NCBI GenBank assembly: GCA_035267815.1
Contig: DATFLK010000157.1
Span: 1 to 14,990 of the forward strand
Direction of reading: 5' to 3'
Origin: DATFLK01 sp035267815
Lineage (GTDB): Bacteria; Pseudomonadota; Zetaproteobacteria; Mariprofundales; Mariprofundaceae
Length of the DNA: 14,990 nucleotides
Under the pieces are notes generated by a model. That model was not told where the DNA came from and did not search any database. It saw only the letters and a list, made by a program, of their open reading frames with translations. How positions within the stretch are numbered: position 1 is the stretch's first letter; each line of letters starts with the position of its first letter. The position numbers and the translations under genes are program-made. This document shows, piece by piece, positions 1-6,750 of the stretch.

Positions 1-147
1 ATCAAATGGCTGCTGTTTCAGGGCTGCAAGGGCCGTGTCACCACGCGTATGCCATGTTACCTCATAGTCGCCGGATTCAAGGTACTCCTTGAGCAGTGCG
101 GCCAGGGCATGGTCGTCTTCCACCAGCAGCAGTCGCGACCTGTTCAT
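1..147 (-). CDS. Response regulator receiver domain, 5' end only (runs off the left edge)
   Basis: Reading leftward from the ATG at 147 gives 49 residues with no stop before the edge. They fit the start of a two-component receiver domain: a hydrophobic first strand (LLLVEDD, residues 6-12) carrying the acidic pair that binds Mg2+, then a helix (ALAALLKEYLESG), a second strand (YEVTW), and a second helix ending in QQPFD, just where the phospho-acceptor strand should begin. The output domain lies outside the window, so it cannot be said whether this is an OmpR-, NarL- or NtrC-type regulator. The start is supported by an ATGA overlap with the stop of the small gene upstream (144-365), so the two are probably translated together. 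No separate strong Shine-Dalgarno sequence precedes this ATG. The family call is secure; the specific role is unknown. Confidence 0.85.
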   Translation of the reverse strand, partial: MNRSRLLLVEDDHALAALLKEYLESGDYEVTWHTRGDTALAALKQQPFD

Positions 148-365
148 GGGCGGGTGCTGCCCCGCTGGTTGTAGAGAGACAGAAGGTGGTTGTCGAGCTG
201 TGTCTGTTCCGCCTGCCGGGATGGTGACGATGAGGAGAGGTTCACCCGGTCCGTATGCTTGTCGACGTTTGCGGCCGCCTTCTTGTTATGGCTGCGTGCA
301 GCGTGAAATTCCTGCTGAATCAGGCGATGGAGCAGCGCGGTTGTTTGATGGACGGAAGCCGGCAT
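144..365 (-). CDS. Small hypothetical protein coupled to the response regulator
   Basis: This is a 73-residue gene that I do not recognise. Two things argue it is real. The ATG at 365 has a near-perfect Shine-Dalgarno, AGGAGGAG (378-371 on the minus strand), five bases upstream. Its TGA (146-144) overlaps the ATG of the response regulator gene as ATGA. The product is polar and basic, with no signal peptide or membrane segment. It begins with a likely amphipathic helix (residues 7-23), followed by a basic patch (HNKK) and the stretch TDRVNLSSSS around residues 39-48. A D-x-V-x-L-S pattern of this kind occurs in several flagellar regulatory and hook-associated proteins such as FlgM and FlaG; that resemblance is only suggestive. 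It could modulate or partner the regulator. A longer reading from an ATG near 425 lacks a ribosome-binding site and is less likely. Confidence 0.55.
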   Translation of the reverse strand: MPASVHQTTALLHRLIQQEFHAARSHNKKAAANVDKHTDRVNLSSSSPSRQAEQTQLDNHLLSLYNQRGSTRP

Positions 366-611
366 GCAATCTCCTCCTGAGGCAAGACGGTGGGGCAGTC
401 GCTTTTGAACGTGATGCGTTCGCATGCCCGTGGATCATGGAACCCGAGCGAACACTCACGCTGTACCAATGATGGCGACGGGCGAGCTCATCTTTTGTAT
501 CAGACATCTCATTGTCACTATATGTCCAATAGAGTGTATCGCCGGAAATTCGGGCGACTTTAGAACTCCGGACGACCGTTTTGTGGTTGCGGGAAGGCGC
601 ATGCGCTTGTC

Positions 612-635
612 AATCATGATAGGAGTGTCATGATT
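612..635. promoter_or_regulatory. Operator-like perfect inverted repeat
   Basis: AATCATGA (612-619) and TCATGATT (628-635) are exact reverse complements separated by eight bases. Each arm contains the palindrome TCATGA, so the arms also read as a direct repeat at a 13-base offset. The right arm directly abuts the -35-like hexamer at 636, a position suited to a repressor or an autoregulating activator. The binding protein is unknown. Confidence 0.4.
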
Positions 636-664
636 TTGACTTTCAGGTGGGATGTGTTGATAGT
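636..664 (+). promoter_or_regulatory. Candidate sigma-70 promoter for the first activator gene
   Basis: TTGACT (636-641; five of six to TTGACA), a 17-base spacer, then GATAGT (659-664; four of six to TATAAT). Transcription would begin about 671, leaving only a short leader before the ATG at 678, which agrees with the absence of a Shine-Dalgarno there. The match is moderate and could be chance. Confidence 0.35.
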
Positions 665-677
665 GTGAATTTCACTG

Positions 678-2093
678 ATGAACGGGGGAGTGGTGCATAA
701 ACACAACGAACATCTGCTTGTGATCGAGGATGAGGTCGAGCTTCGGGAGAGCCTGACCGAGATTCTCGGCCATATCGGTTACCATGTGACGGCGGTTGGG
801 ACAGCCCATGCCGCCCGCACCGCGCTGAATGAGGGGCTGTTCGATCTGGTACTGCTCGATGTTCGGCTTCCCGACGGGGACGGGATCGGCCTGTTGCAGG
901 AGTTTCGTGCGCAGGAGGGCGGGCTCGAGGTAATGATCATGACCGGGTTTGCCGATGTCGAGGTGGCGGTCAATGCGATGCGCCTGGGTGCGGCTGACTT
1001 TCTCAGAAAACCGTTTGATATGGACGAGTTGCTTGTTCGTGTCGAAGAGGTTTTGAAAAAACGGCAGCTGGTTCAGGAGCACCGCGTGTTGCGCCAGGAG
1101 GTGCAGGGGATGCAGGTTGGCGAGGGCGTGGTAGGTCGTTGTCCCAGCATGCAGAAGGTGCTGGAGACCGTCCGGCTTGCGGCCGATTCCGATACCACCA
1201 TTCTGATCACCGGCGAGTCGGGCACAGGCAAGGAGGTGATTGCACGCACGCTTCACGAGTTGAGCGAACGGGCTGAGAAACCGTTTGTGCCGATCAATTG
1301 CGGGGCGATCCCTGAAGAGCTGTTGGAGTCGGAGCTGTTCGGCCATGTCAAAGGGGCGTTTACCGGCGCAGTCAAATCCCGTCCCGGCCGTTTCGAGGTG
1401 GCCAATGGCGGCACGATCTTTCTTGATGAGATCGGCGATATGAGTCCGAAGCTGCAGGTGAAACTTCTCCGGGTGCTGCAGGAGCGCTGTTTCGAACCGG
1501 TGGGCAGCCATCAGCCTGTTGAGGTAGATGTGCGGGTTCTGGCCGCGACACACCGCGATCTGGAGGAGGAGATCAGGAACGGGCGCTTTCGCGAGGATCT
1601 TTACTATCGCCTCAATGTCATTCCGCTCCATATGCCGCCGCTGCGTGCTAGGGGCGATGATATTCTGCTGCTGGCCGAGCATTTCATGCAGCAATTCAAC
1701 GTCGAAAAAGGGGCCCGGATTGAGGGGGTGGACGAAGAGACCCGTCGGATGATGATGCGCTATTCTTGGCCCGGGAATGTGCGCGAACTGTCGAACCTGA
1801 TGGAGCGACTCGCCACCCTCAAGCGTGAAGGGGTGGTGGGTGTCGAGGATTTGCCTTCCAAGATGCTGAGCGAAGAGGAGCGCCTAGACCGGGATTTCGA
1901 TATCGACGTCTCGGAGATGGAGTGTGTCGATTTCAACGCACTGATCGAGGAGTATGAGAATCGTCTCCTGGGGATGGCGCTGAAGCGTTGCGAATGGAAC
2001 AAAAATCAGGCCGCCAAGTTTTTGTCGCTGAACCGGACCACCCTGGTGGAGAAGCTCAAGAAGAAGGGGATGCAGTCTCCTGCCTCAAACTAG
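678..2093 (+). CDS. NtrC-family sigma-54-dependent response regulator (flagellar FleR/FlrC/FleQ-like)
   Basis: A 471-residue transcription activator with three domains. The receiver domain (about 12-125) has the acidic pair in VIEDE, the phospho-acceptor Asp61 in LLDVRLPDGDG, Thr89 and Lys111, so it should be phosphorylatable. The AAA+ sigma-54-interaction domain (about 152-380) has Walker A GESGTGKE (179-186), the sigma-54-contacting GAFTGA loop (226-231), Walker B GGTIFLDEIGD (244-254) and WPGNVREL (364-371). The C-terminal Fis-type helix-turn-helix (about 433-463) ends in LNRTTLVEKLKKKG, a form typical of FleQ-like flagellar activators. It would hydrolyse ATP to open sigma-54 promoters of flagellar genes. 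No histidine kinase is encoded nearby. The ATG at 678 has no clear ribosome-binding site; GTG codons at 690 and 693 are alternatives. Family is certain, exact orthology is not. Confidence 0.93.
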   Translation: MNGGVVHKHNEHLLVIEDEVELRESLTEILGHIGYHVTAVGTAHAARTALNEGLFDLVLLDVRLPDGDGIGLLQEFRAQEGGLEVMIMTGFADVEVAVNAMRLGAADFLRKPFDMDELLVRVEEVLKKRQLVQEHRVLRQEVQGMQVGEGVVGRCPSMQKVLETVRLAADSDTTILITGESGTGKEVIARTLHELSERAEKPFVPINCGAIPEELLESELFGHVKGAFTGAVKSRPGRFEVANGGTIFLDEIGDMSPKLQVKLLRVLQERCFEPVGSHQPVEVDVRVLAATHRDLEEEIRNGRFREDLYYRLNVIPLHMPPLRARGDDILLLAEHFMQQFNVEKGARIEGVDEETRRMMMRYSWPGNVRELSNLMERLATLKREGVVGVEDLPSKMLSEEERLDRDFDIDVSEMECVDFNALIEEYENRLLGMALKRCEWNKNQAAKFLSLNRTTLVEKLKKKGMQSPASN

Positions 2094-2099
2094 GCCAGT

Positions 2100-2124
2100 A
2101 CGTTGAACGGGGGAGTTCTAACGT
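2100..2124. promoter_or_regulatory. Imperfect inverted repeat upstream of a sigma-54-like promoter (possible enhancer site)
   Basis: ACGTTGAAC (2100-2108) is complemented by GTTC (2115-2118) plus AACGT (2120-2124), with one extra T and a six-base centre. It lies about 75-100 bases upstream of the predicted start at 2198, within the range where NtrC-type activators bind. No T-run follows, so it is a poor terminator. The bound factor is not known. Confidence 0.35.
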
Positions 2125-2171
2125 GCTGGCTGCATGTGATCGAATACCGCAAGTCGTAGGGATCGCCATGG

Positions 2172-2187
2172 CGGCATGCCTCTTGCT
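2172..2187 (+). promoter_or_regulatory. Candidate sigma-54 promoter (-24/-12) of the TPR gene
   Basis: CGGCATG, four bases, then TTGCT keeps the invariant GG-N10-GC spacing and matches 14 of 16 positions of TGGCACG-N4-TTGCW. The predicted start is about 2198, two bases before the ATG at 2200, so the mRNA would be almost leaderless. It could also be a chance match. Confidence 0.45.
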
Positions 2188-2199
2188 GTAATCCGGATT

Positions 2200-4200
2200 A
2201 TGGAATATCTGCAGCGTATTGTGCTCCTCATCGTGGTGTTGATGGTGTCGGCGGGGCCGGTGTCCGTCATGGCAGCGCCTGCCGCCAAGCCGGCGGCTGT
2301 CAGCAAGCGCGTGGCGGGTATCCACTCCTTTCTGAAACAGGGAAACTTTTCGCTGGCAATCAGTGCGGCGCAGGCGCTGCTGAAGACCAAGGTATCGGAT
2401 GACGAGCGTTTCCAGCTGCTGAGCGTGCTGGCCCAGGCCGAGGAGATGAGTGCCTCGTTCAGCGGGTATACGGATGTGAACACTGCGGTGCACGCCTATG
2501 AAAGTCTGCGAAAGGAGTTTCCGAAGCGCTCCAACGAGGCCGATATCCTGTGGCGAATCGCCTGGCTCTACTGGAAAAGCCAGGATCTGGAGCGGGCGGA
2601 TATCACGACACAGACCATTCTGCAGCAGCATCCGCGTGCGCCGGAGGCTAGGAAGGCCGCCCTGCTGCGGGCCCGAATCCTGATCAAGAAGGGGGCCTAC
2701 CCGAAGGCGAGAGGGGTGCTGCTCGCATATTACGGTCTGGGTGAAAACATCAATGCCCGCGAGGAGGCCGAAGGCTTGGCCTGGATGGCGATCATTGATC
2801 GCGCCGAAGGCAGAACCAAAGAAGCATTCAAGACCATGAAAAAGTCGTATGCCAGTGTTCCGAAGGTCATACGACACGATCCGACGCTCTATGCCGCCTA
2901 TATCAAACTGCTGGCCCAGTTCGGCCCGAAGGACGAGGCGCTGCATCACGCCGAGCAGTTCGTGAAACATTATATCACCGAACCGGAATCCCCCGCGATC
3001 CGTCTGTTGGAGGCGGATCTTCTGGTGCAGCAGGGGGATGATCAGAAGGCCGCAGACATATACGGCATTCTTGCCGACCGCTACGGCCACCGCAGTGTCG
3101 GCAAAAAGGCTCAGATGCGTCAGTTGATGATCTGGTCTCGTCGCACCAAGGAGAGGAAGAAGCTCAGCTCCACATTGAAGGCATTGTCCCGCATTGCCTC
3201 GTCGAATCAGATGTCGGACATCGAGACTGAATCGCAACTGGATCAGGCGCGTATTCTGTCGCGTCTGGCAAAGGTCGATGACGATCCGCAGCGGGATGTT
3301 TTTCAGGACCGATCCATCGGACTTTATGCGCTGGCTGCCTCCTCGACATACAAGCGTTTTGCCGAACCGGCCAAAAAAGAGGGGACGGTTCTGTTCCGTC
3401 ATCGATTGAAGGAGGGGCTGGATCAACAGCAGTGGCTGCAGTCCATCGTATTGTGGAAACGATATCCTCAACTTCGGCCGGCCGATGCGCCGGAGCTTTC
3501 GTTTGCGGTGGCCCGCGCCTATATGCAGCTGCTCGACTATACGCATGGCGAAGCGATGCTTGAGAAGCTCTATGCAGAGGCCAAGGATACCGTTTGGGGG
3601 CAGCGGGTGATGCTGGAACGGGCACGGCTCTGGCTGGATCGGGGGGATTCCGACGGCGTAAGCAAGATCATGCACTGGCTGGCCGGGCACGAATACACCC
3701 TCTATCGACAGGACCTGTTGCTGATTGTGGCACATATGCAGGTGAACAAGCGTGACTTTTCGACGGCCCTTCAGACGCTGGCCGGTATTCAGGTGGGTGA
3801 TTTGACTCCCTCCCTGACCAGCGACTACTGGCATACGACCGCGCTGGTGAATGTCGGACTGCATCGCTGGCATGCAGGCGCGGATGCATGGAGGCATCTG
3901 GTCGGTCTGCGCAAGGGAGAGGCGAGATGGGATGCCATGCACGCGCAGGCTGTGGCCCTGCTGAAGGGGGGCGATACCGCGGCCGCGGAGAAGGTCCTGT
4001 TGAAGATTCCCGAGAACATGCGCTCGCCCGCCTGGCTTTTTACGATGGCCAAAACCATGCAGAAGCTGGGACGTTTCAATGAGGCGACGGATTATTTGAA
4101 GAAGCTGGCCGATGCCAGTCCGCCCAATAACTACACGACGCGCGCGCGCATGCTGCTCGCCGAACAGCGTGCCGACCGACTCGAACAGGAGGGAAGATGA
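2200..4200 (+). CDS. Exported TPR-repeat protein between two flagellar activator genes
   Basis: A 666-residue protein, mostly helical, with a Sec-type signal peptide (residues 1 to about 26: a hydrophobic run LLIVVLMVSAG and an Ala-rich cleavage region). The mature part carries degenerate tetratricopeptide-like helix pairs throughout, for example around residues 113-182 (ILWRIAWLYWKS, then a second pair containing LRARILIKKGAYPKAR) and near the C-terminus (WLFTMAKTMQKLGRFNEATDYLKK). TPR arrays bind other proteins; no enzyme motif is seen. A periplasmic scaffold acting in flagellar assembly is an inference from position only. The stop overlaps the next activator's ATG as ATGA, so the two are translationally coupled. 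The start is uncertain: an in-frame ATG at 2176 lies inside the candidate sigma-54 promoter, which favours 2200, but neither has a good ribosome-binding site. Confidence 0.85.
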   Translation: MEYLQRIVLLIVVLMVSAGPVSVMAAPAAKPAAVSKRVAGIHSFLKQGNFSLAISAAQALLKTKVSDDERFQLLSVLAQAEEMSASFSGYTDVNTAVHAYESLRKEFPKRSNEADILWRIAWLYWKSQDLERADITTQTILQQHPRAPEARKAALLRARILIKKGAYPKARGVLLAYYGLGENINAREEAEGLAWMAIIDRAEGRTKEAFKTMKKSYASVPKVIRHDPTLYAAYIKLLAQFGPKDEALHHAEQFVKHYITEPESPAIRLLEADLLVQQGDDQKAADIYGILADRYGHRSVGKKAQMRQLMIWSRRTKERKKLSSTLKALSRIASSNQMSDIETESQLDQARILSRLAKVDDDPQRDVFQDRSIGLYALAASSTYKRFAEPAKKEGTVLFRHRLKEGLDQQQWLQSIVLWKRYPQLRPADAPELSFAVARAYMQLLDYTHGEAMLEKLYAEAKDTVWGQRVMLERARLWLDRGDSDGVSKIMHWLAGHEYTLYRQDLLLIVAHMQVNKRDFSTALQTLAGIQVGDLTPSLTSDYWHTTALVNVGLHRWHAGADAWRHLVGLRKGEARWDAMHAQAVALLKGGDTAAAEKVLLKIPENMRSPAWLFTMAKTMQKLGRFNEATDYLKKLADASPPNNYTTRARMLLAEQRADRLEQEGR

Positions 4201-5546
4201 AGCGGGTCGTGCTTCTGGCCTTTCCGCAGGAGAAGTCGGCGGAGCTTTGTGTCCAGCTTGGACGCGTGGCGCCCGATATGCCGGTGGAGGTCTACGAAAG
4301 TTTCAGTACGGAGCATGTACCGCTCGATGCCGAAACGTTGCTGCTTCTTTGGGATTCACCGGTGGCCATGGGGCAGGCGAACCGCCTGTTTCAGGCAGTG
4401 CCGGAGATCAGTCTGGTCGTGCTCTCGGCGGCCTCCGATGCAGATCGTGCATCCGATCTGATGCGTGTCGGCGCCATGGATTATCGGGTGCTTCCGTGCC
4501 CGGACGAGGTGTTCGAGATCTATTTGCGGGGGGCGGATCATCGTTCCGAACTCAACCGCCAGTCCAAGGAGCTTCAGGCCAGTTGCGACACCTTTGTGAC
4601 GGCCGATATCGCGACTCGCAGGCTGCTCGATCAGGTGGCCCTGGTCGCGCCCTCCAAGGCATCCGTCTTTGTGATTGGCGAATCGGGTACCGGCAAGGAG
4701 CGTATGGCCCGCTATATTCACCAGTGCTCGGACCGGAAGGATGCCGCTTTTGTGGCGGTCAATTGTGCGGCCATTCCAGAAGGGATGCTGGAGGCCGAGT
4801 TGTTTGGGCACGAAAAGGGAGCGTTCACCGGTGCAGTGAGTGCCCGCGCCGGCAAATTTGAACTGGCGCATGGCGGCACCCTGCTGCTGGACGAGATTAC
4901 CGAGATGCCCATCCATCTCCAGGCCAAACTGCTTCGGGTATTGCAGGAGGAGGAGGTGGACCGACTGGGTGGCAGGGCACCGGTCAAGGTGGATGTGCGC
5001 GTTATCGCCACCAGTAACCGTGATCTGACGCAGTCGGTGACCGAGGGAAACTTCCGTCAGGACCTTTTCTATCGCCTCAATGTCGTCAATGTCCAGATTC
5101 CGCCGTTGCGTCAGCGTGTTGACGATATCCTTCCCTTGGCCCGCCATTTCCTGACCCATTTTTCCGAGATGTACGGTAAACCGGTGCCGGAGGTCGGCGA
5201 CGATGCCGTCAGGGCGCTCGGCATGCATGACTGGCCGGGGAATGTCCGGGAGCTGGAGAACTGCATGCATCGTGCCTTTCTCGTGAGCGGCGACGCCCCT
5301 GTTTCGTCGGAGCATCTGGGCTTGATGGACGGAATGGTGCCGTCCGGCAGCTCCGGCGATGACGCCTCATCCGAGGTCAAGGCGGGGATGAGTATCCGTG
5401 ATATGGAGCGGGCCCTGATCGAGAAGACCGTGGTGCATGTGAAGGGGAACCGGCAGGAGGCAGCCAAACTGCTTGGTATCAGCATTCGCACCCTGCGCAA
5501 CAAGCTGCACGAGTATGAAGCCGGCACGGATTTTGCTAAAAGTTAG
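4197..5546 (+). CDS. FlbD/FlrC-like sigma-54 activator with degenerate receiver
   Basis: A 449-residue NtrC-type activator. The N-terminal domain (about 1-115) has the length and alternating pattern of a receiver but lacks its chemistry. There is no acidic pair after the first strand (VVLLAFPQEK), the usual phospho-acceptor stretch reads LLLLWDSP (Asp53 only), and the conserved Lys before Pro is replaced (YRVLPCP). The AAA+ domain is intact: Walker A GESGTGKE (161-168), GAFTGA (208-213), Walker B GGTLLLDEITE (226-236), WPGNVREL (346-353). The C-terminal Fis-type helix-turn-helix (EAAKLLGISIRTLRNKL, 421-437) resembles FlbD- and FlrC-class flagellar activators. It probably drives the sigma-54 promoters here independently of phosphorylation. 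A strong AGGAGGGA site precedes the ATG, which overlaps the stop of the TPR gene. The 3' end contains the promoter of the flgB operon. Confidence 0.92.
   Translation: MKRVVLLAFPQEKSAELCVQLGRVAPDMPVEVYESFSTEHVPLDAETLLLLWDSPVAMGQANRLFQAVPEISLVVLSAASDADRASDLMRVGAMDYRVLPCPDEVFEIYLRGADHRSELNRQSKELQASCDTFVTADIATRRLLDQVALVAPSKASVFVIGESGTGKERMARYIHQCSDRKDAAFVAVNCAAIPEGMLEAELFGHEKGAFTGAVSARAGKFELAHGGTLLLDEITEMPIHLQAKLLRVLQEEEVDRLGGRAPVKVDVRVIATSNRDLTQSVTEGNFRQDLFYRLNVVNVQIPPLRQRVDDILPLARHFLTHFSEMYGKPVPEVGDDAVRALGMHDWPGNVRELENCMHRAFLVSGDAPVSSEHLGLMDGMVPSGSSGDDASSEVKAGMSIRDMERALIEKTVVHVKGNRQEAAKLLGISIRTLRNKLHEYEAGTDFAKS
5522..5537 (+). promoter_or_regulatory. Sigma-54 promoter of the flgB operon
   Basis: CGGCACG, four bases, then TTGCT matches 15 of 16 positions of TGGCACG-N4-TTGCW with exact GG-N10-GC spacing. 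It lies inside the last codons of the upstream activator gene. Transcription would begin near 5548, giving a leader of about 44 bases before flgB, which has a good ribosome-binding site. This is the best promoter in the window. Confidence 0.8.
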
Positions 5547-5591
5547 TGCGGCCGGCTTGTGGCGCCGCAGATACTCGTTTGGGAGGAAGGG

Positions 5592-5999
5592 ATGAGCAAT
5601 TTCCTGTTCGGTTCAGAGTTCCATCGCCTTGAGACCGCCCTCTCCGCAAGGGAGCGGCTGCAGTCCGTGCGCGCAGCCAATATCGCCAACGCCGATACGC
5701 CGAATTACAAAGCGGATACCCGGACCTTTGACGATATCTTTCATGGCATGCTCAAGTCGGACGGCAGCCAGATGGCCAGAACCAATCCCCGGCATATGGA
5801 AGCCGGTGCAAGTGGGCAGGATAGCTTGGCGGCGTTTTCCAAACATGCGGGCGTTGCGCGCATGGATGGCAATACGGTGGATGTGCAGAAGGAGATGGAG
5901 CAGCTCGCTGAGAATCAGTTGATGCATGAATACACCCTGCGGCTGATCGAAGACCATCTCCAGGGTATCAAGAGCGCGATCAAGCAAGGAGGACAATAA
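5592..5999 (+). CDS. flgB: Flagellar proximal rod protein FlgB
   Basis: A 135-residue proximal rod subunit, exported by the flagellar type III system and assembled above the MS ring with FliE, FlgC and FlgF. The N-terminal helix is followed by the rod/hook family signature ANIANADTPNYKA (residues about 30-43). A C-terminal helix (about 98-130) carries the conserved NQLMHEYTLRLI pattern typical of FlgB. The length is normal for the family. The ATG at 5592 is chosen because GGGAGGAAGG lies directly upstream; an in-frame GTG at 5559 would add 11 unrelated residues. It is the first gene of the operon after the sigma-54 promoter at 5522. The TAA is immediately followed by the flgC ATG. Confidence 0.95.
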   Translation: MSNFLFGSEFHRLETALSARERLQSVRAANIANADTPNYKADTRTFDDIFHGMLKSDGSQMARTNPRHMEAGASGQDSLAAFSKHAGVARMDGNTVDVQKEMEQLAENQLMHEYTLRLIEDHLQGIKSAIKQGGQ

Positions 6000-6440
6000 A
6001 TGGCTGATTCCCTGTTTTCGTCGATGAAGATATCGTCATCCGGCATGTCCGCGCAGCGCACGCGGATGGATATTGTGGCTGAGAATATCGCCAATGCGCA
6101 ATCCACCCGGACGGCTTCGGGAGGTCCCTATCGTCGTCGCATGGTGGTATTCCAGGCGACACAGGGGAAAGGCTCATTCGCCGATCTGTTTGCCAGCAAG
6201 GCGAACTCCCCGATGGGTGTGAAGGTGGCGAGTGTGGCCCATGATACCACCCCGTTCCGCCAGGTATTCGACCCGTCGCATCCGGATGCGGACAGCCACG
6301 GGGTTGTGAAGTATCCGAACGTGAACCCTGTCCAGGAGATGGTCGATCTGACTTCCGCGGGGCGCTCTTTTGAATCCAACGTCACCGTCATGCAGGCATC
6401 CAAGCGGATGTTTCTGAAGACGCTCGACCTGCTGAAGTAG
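6000..6440 (+). CDS. flgC: Flagellar proximal rod protein FlgC
   Basis: A 146-residue rod protein. The N-terminus (SSMKISSSGMSAQRTRMDIVAENIANAQSTRT) has the amphipathic helix and the N-x-A-N signature of rod, hook and hook-associated proteins, followed by the FlgC hallmark GGPYRRR (about 42-48). The C-terminal block PNVNPVQEMVDLTSAGRSFESNVTV, followed by the KRMFLKTLDLLK tail, is the conserved FlgC helix that packs into the rod. The length fits the family. The ATG directly abuts the flgB TAA and is preceded by AAGGAGGA (5986-5993), a strong ribosome-binding site. It sits second in the operon. Confidence 0.96.
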   Translation: MADSLFSSMKISSSGMSAQRTRMDIVAENIANAQSTRTASGGPYRRRMVVFQATQGKGSFADLFASKANSPMGVKVASVAHDTTPFRQVFDPSHPDADSHGVVKYPNVNPVQEMVDLTSAGRSFESNVTVMQASKRMFLKTLDLLK

Positions 6441-6450
6441 GAGACAGCAT

Positions 6451-6744
6451 ATGGAGATTAATGGTATCAATCCGGGCAAGCAGATGGTGTCGCAGGTGGC
6501 GGGCGATGAGCGCAATGCGAAGCCCGCCAACTTTTCCGCCATGCTCAAGCACTATGTGGAGCAGACCAACATGCAGGAGCATCAGGCTGATCAGGCCGCT
6601 TCGGCCCTGGCGGAGGGGAAGACGGGCAATCTCTCCGAGACGCTGCTGGCGGTCGAGAAGGCCGATCTCTCCTCGCAGCTTCTGTTCGCCGTACGCAACA
6701 AGCTTGTCTCGGCGTATCACGAAGTGATGCGGATGCAGGTGTAG
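6451..6744 (+). CDS. fliE: Flagellar hook-basal body protein FliE
   Basis: A 97-residue protein that links the MS ring to the rod and is the first export substrate to assemble. The N-terminal 25 residues are polar and variable. The rest is a helical hairpin: VEQTNMQEHQADQAASALAEG, then LSETLLAVEKADLSSQLLFAVRNKLVSAYHEVMRMQV. The second half is the conserved FliE C-terminus (family pattern MxAMQKASLSFQxxxxVRNKxxxAYxExMRMQ). The ATG has GGAGA seven to ten bases upstream, overlapping the flgC stop region. Length and position between flgC and fliF are standard. Confidence 0.95.
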   Translation: MEINGINPGKQMVSQVAGDERNAKPANFSAMLKHYVEQTNMQEHQADQAASALAEGKTGNLSETLLAVEKADLSSQLLFAVRNKLVSAYHEVMRMQV

Positions 6745-6750
6745 TGAACC

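Larger units (their letters stand above)
366..677. other. Divergent intergenic region
   Basis: About 310 bases separate the leftward small gene (start 365) from the rightward activator gene (start 678). It holds a perfect dyad at 612-635, a sigma-70-like promoter at 636-664, a 10-base palindrome GCGCATGCGC at 597-606 and a short GAACG/CGTTC inverted repeat near 408-422. Open frames across it lack ribosome-binding sites and look non-coding. No convincing sigma-54 element facing the leftward genes was found. Confidence 0.6.

Noticed and set aside
424..633. A 69-codon plus-strand frame in the divergent intergenic region
   Set aside because: No ribosome-binding site and no recognisable protein features; it overlaps the dyad at 612-635.
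672..1694. A 340-codon minus-strand frame opposite the first activator
   Set aside because: It lies across conserved receiver and AAA+ coding sequence on the plus strand; no independent coding evidence.
2056..3942. A 628-codon open frame on the minus strand opposite the TPR gene
   Set aside because: It is the antisense of a GC-rich gene: the product is His/Arg/Gln/Leu-rich with no domain, it lacks a plausible ribosome-binding site, and the plus-strand gene has a signal peptide and TPR pattern.
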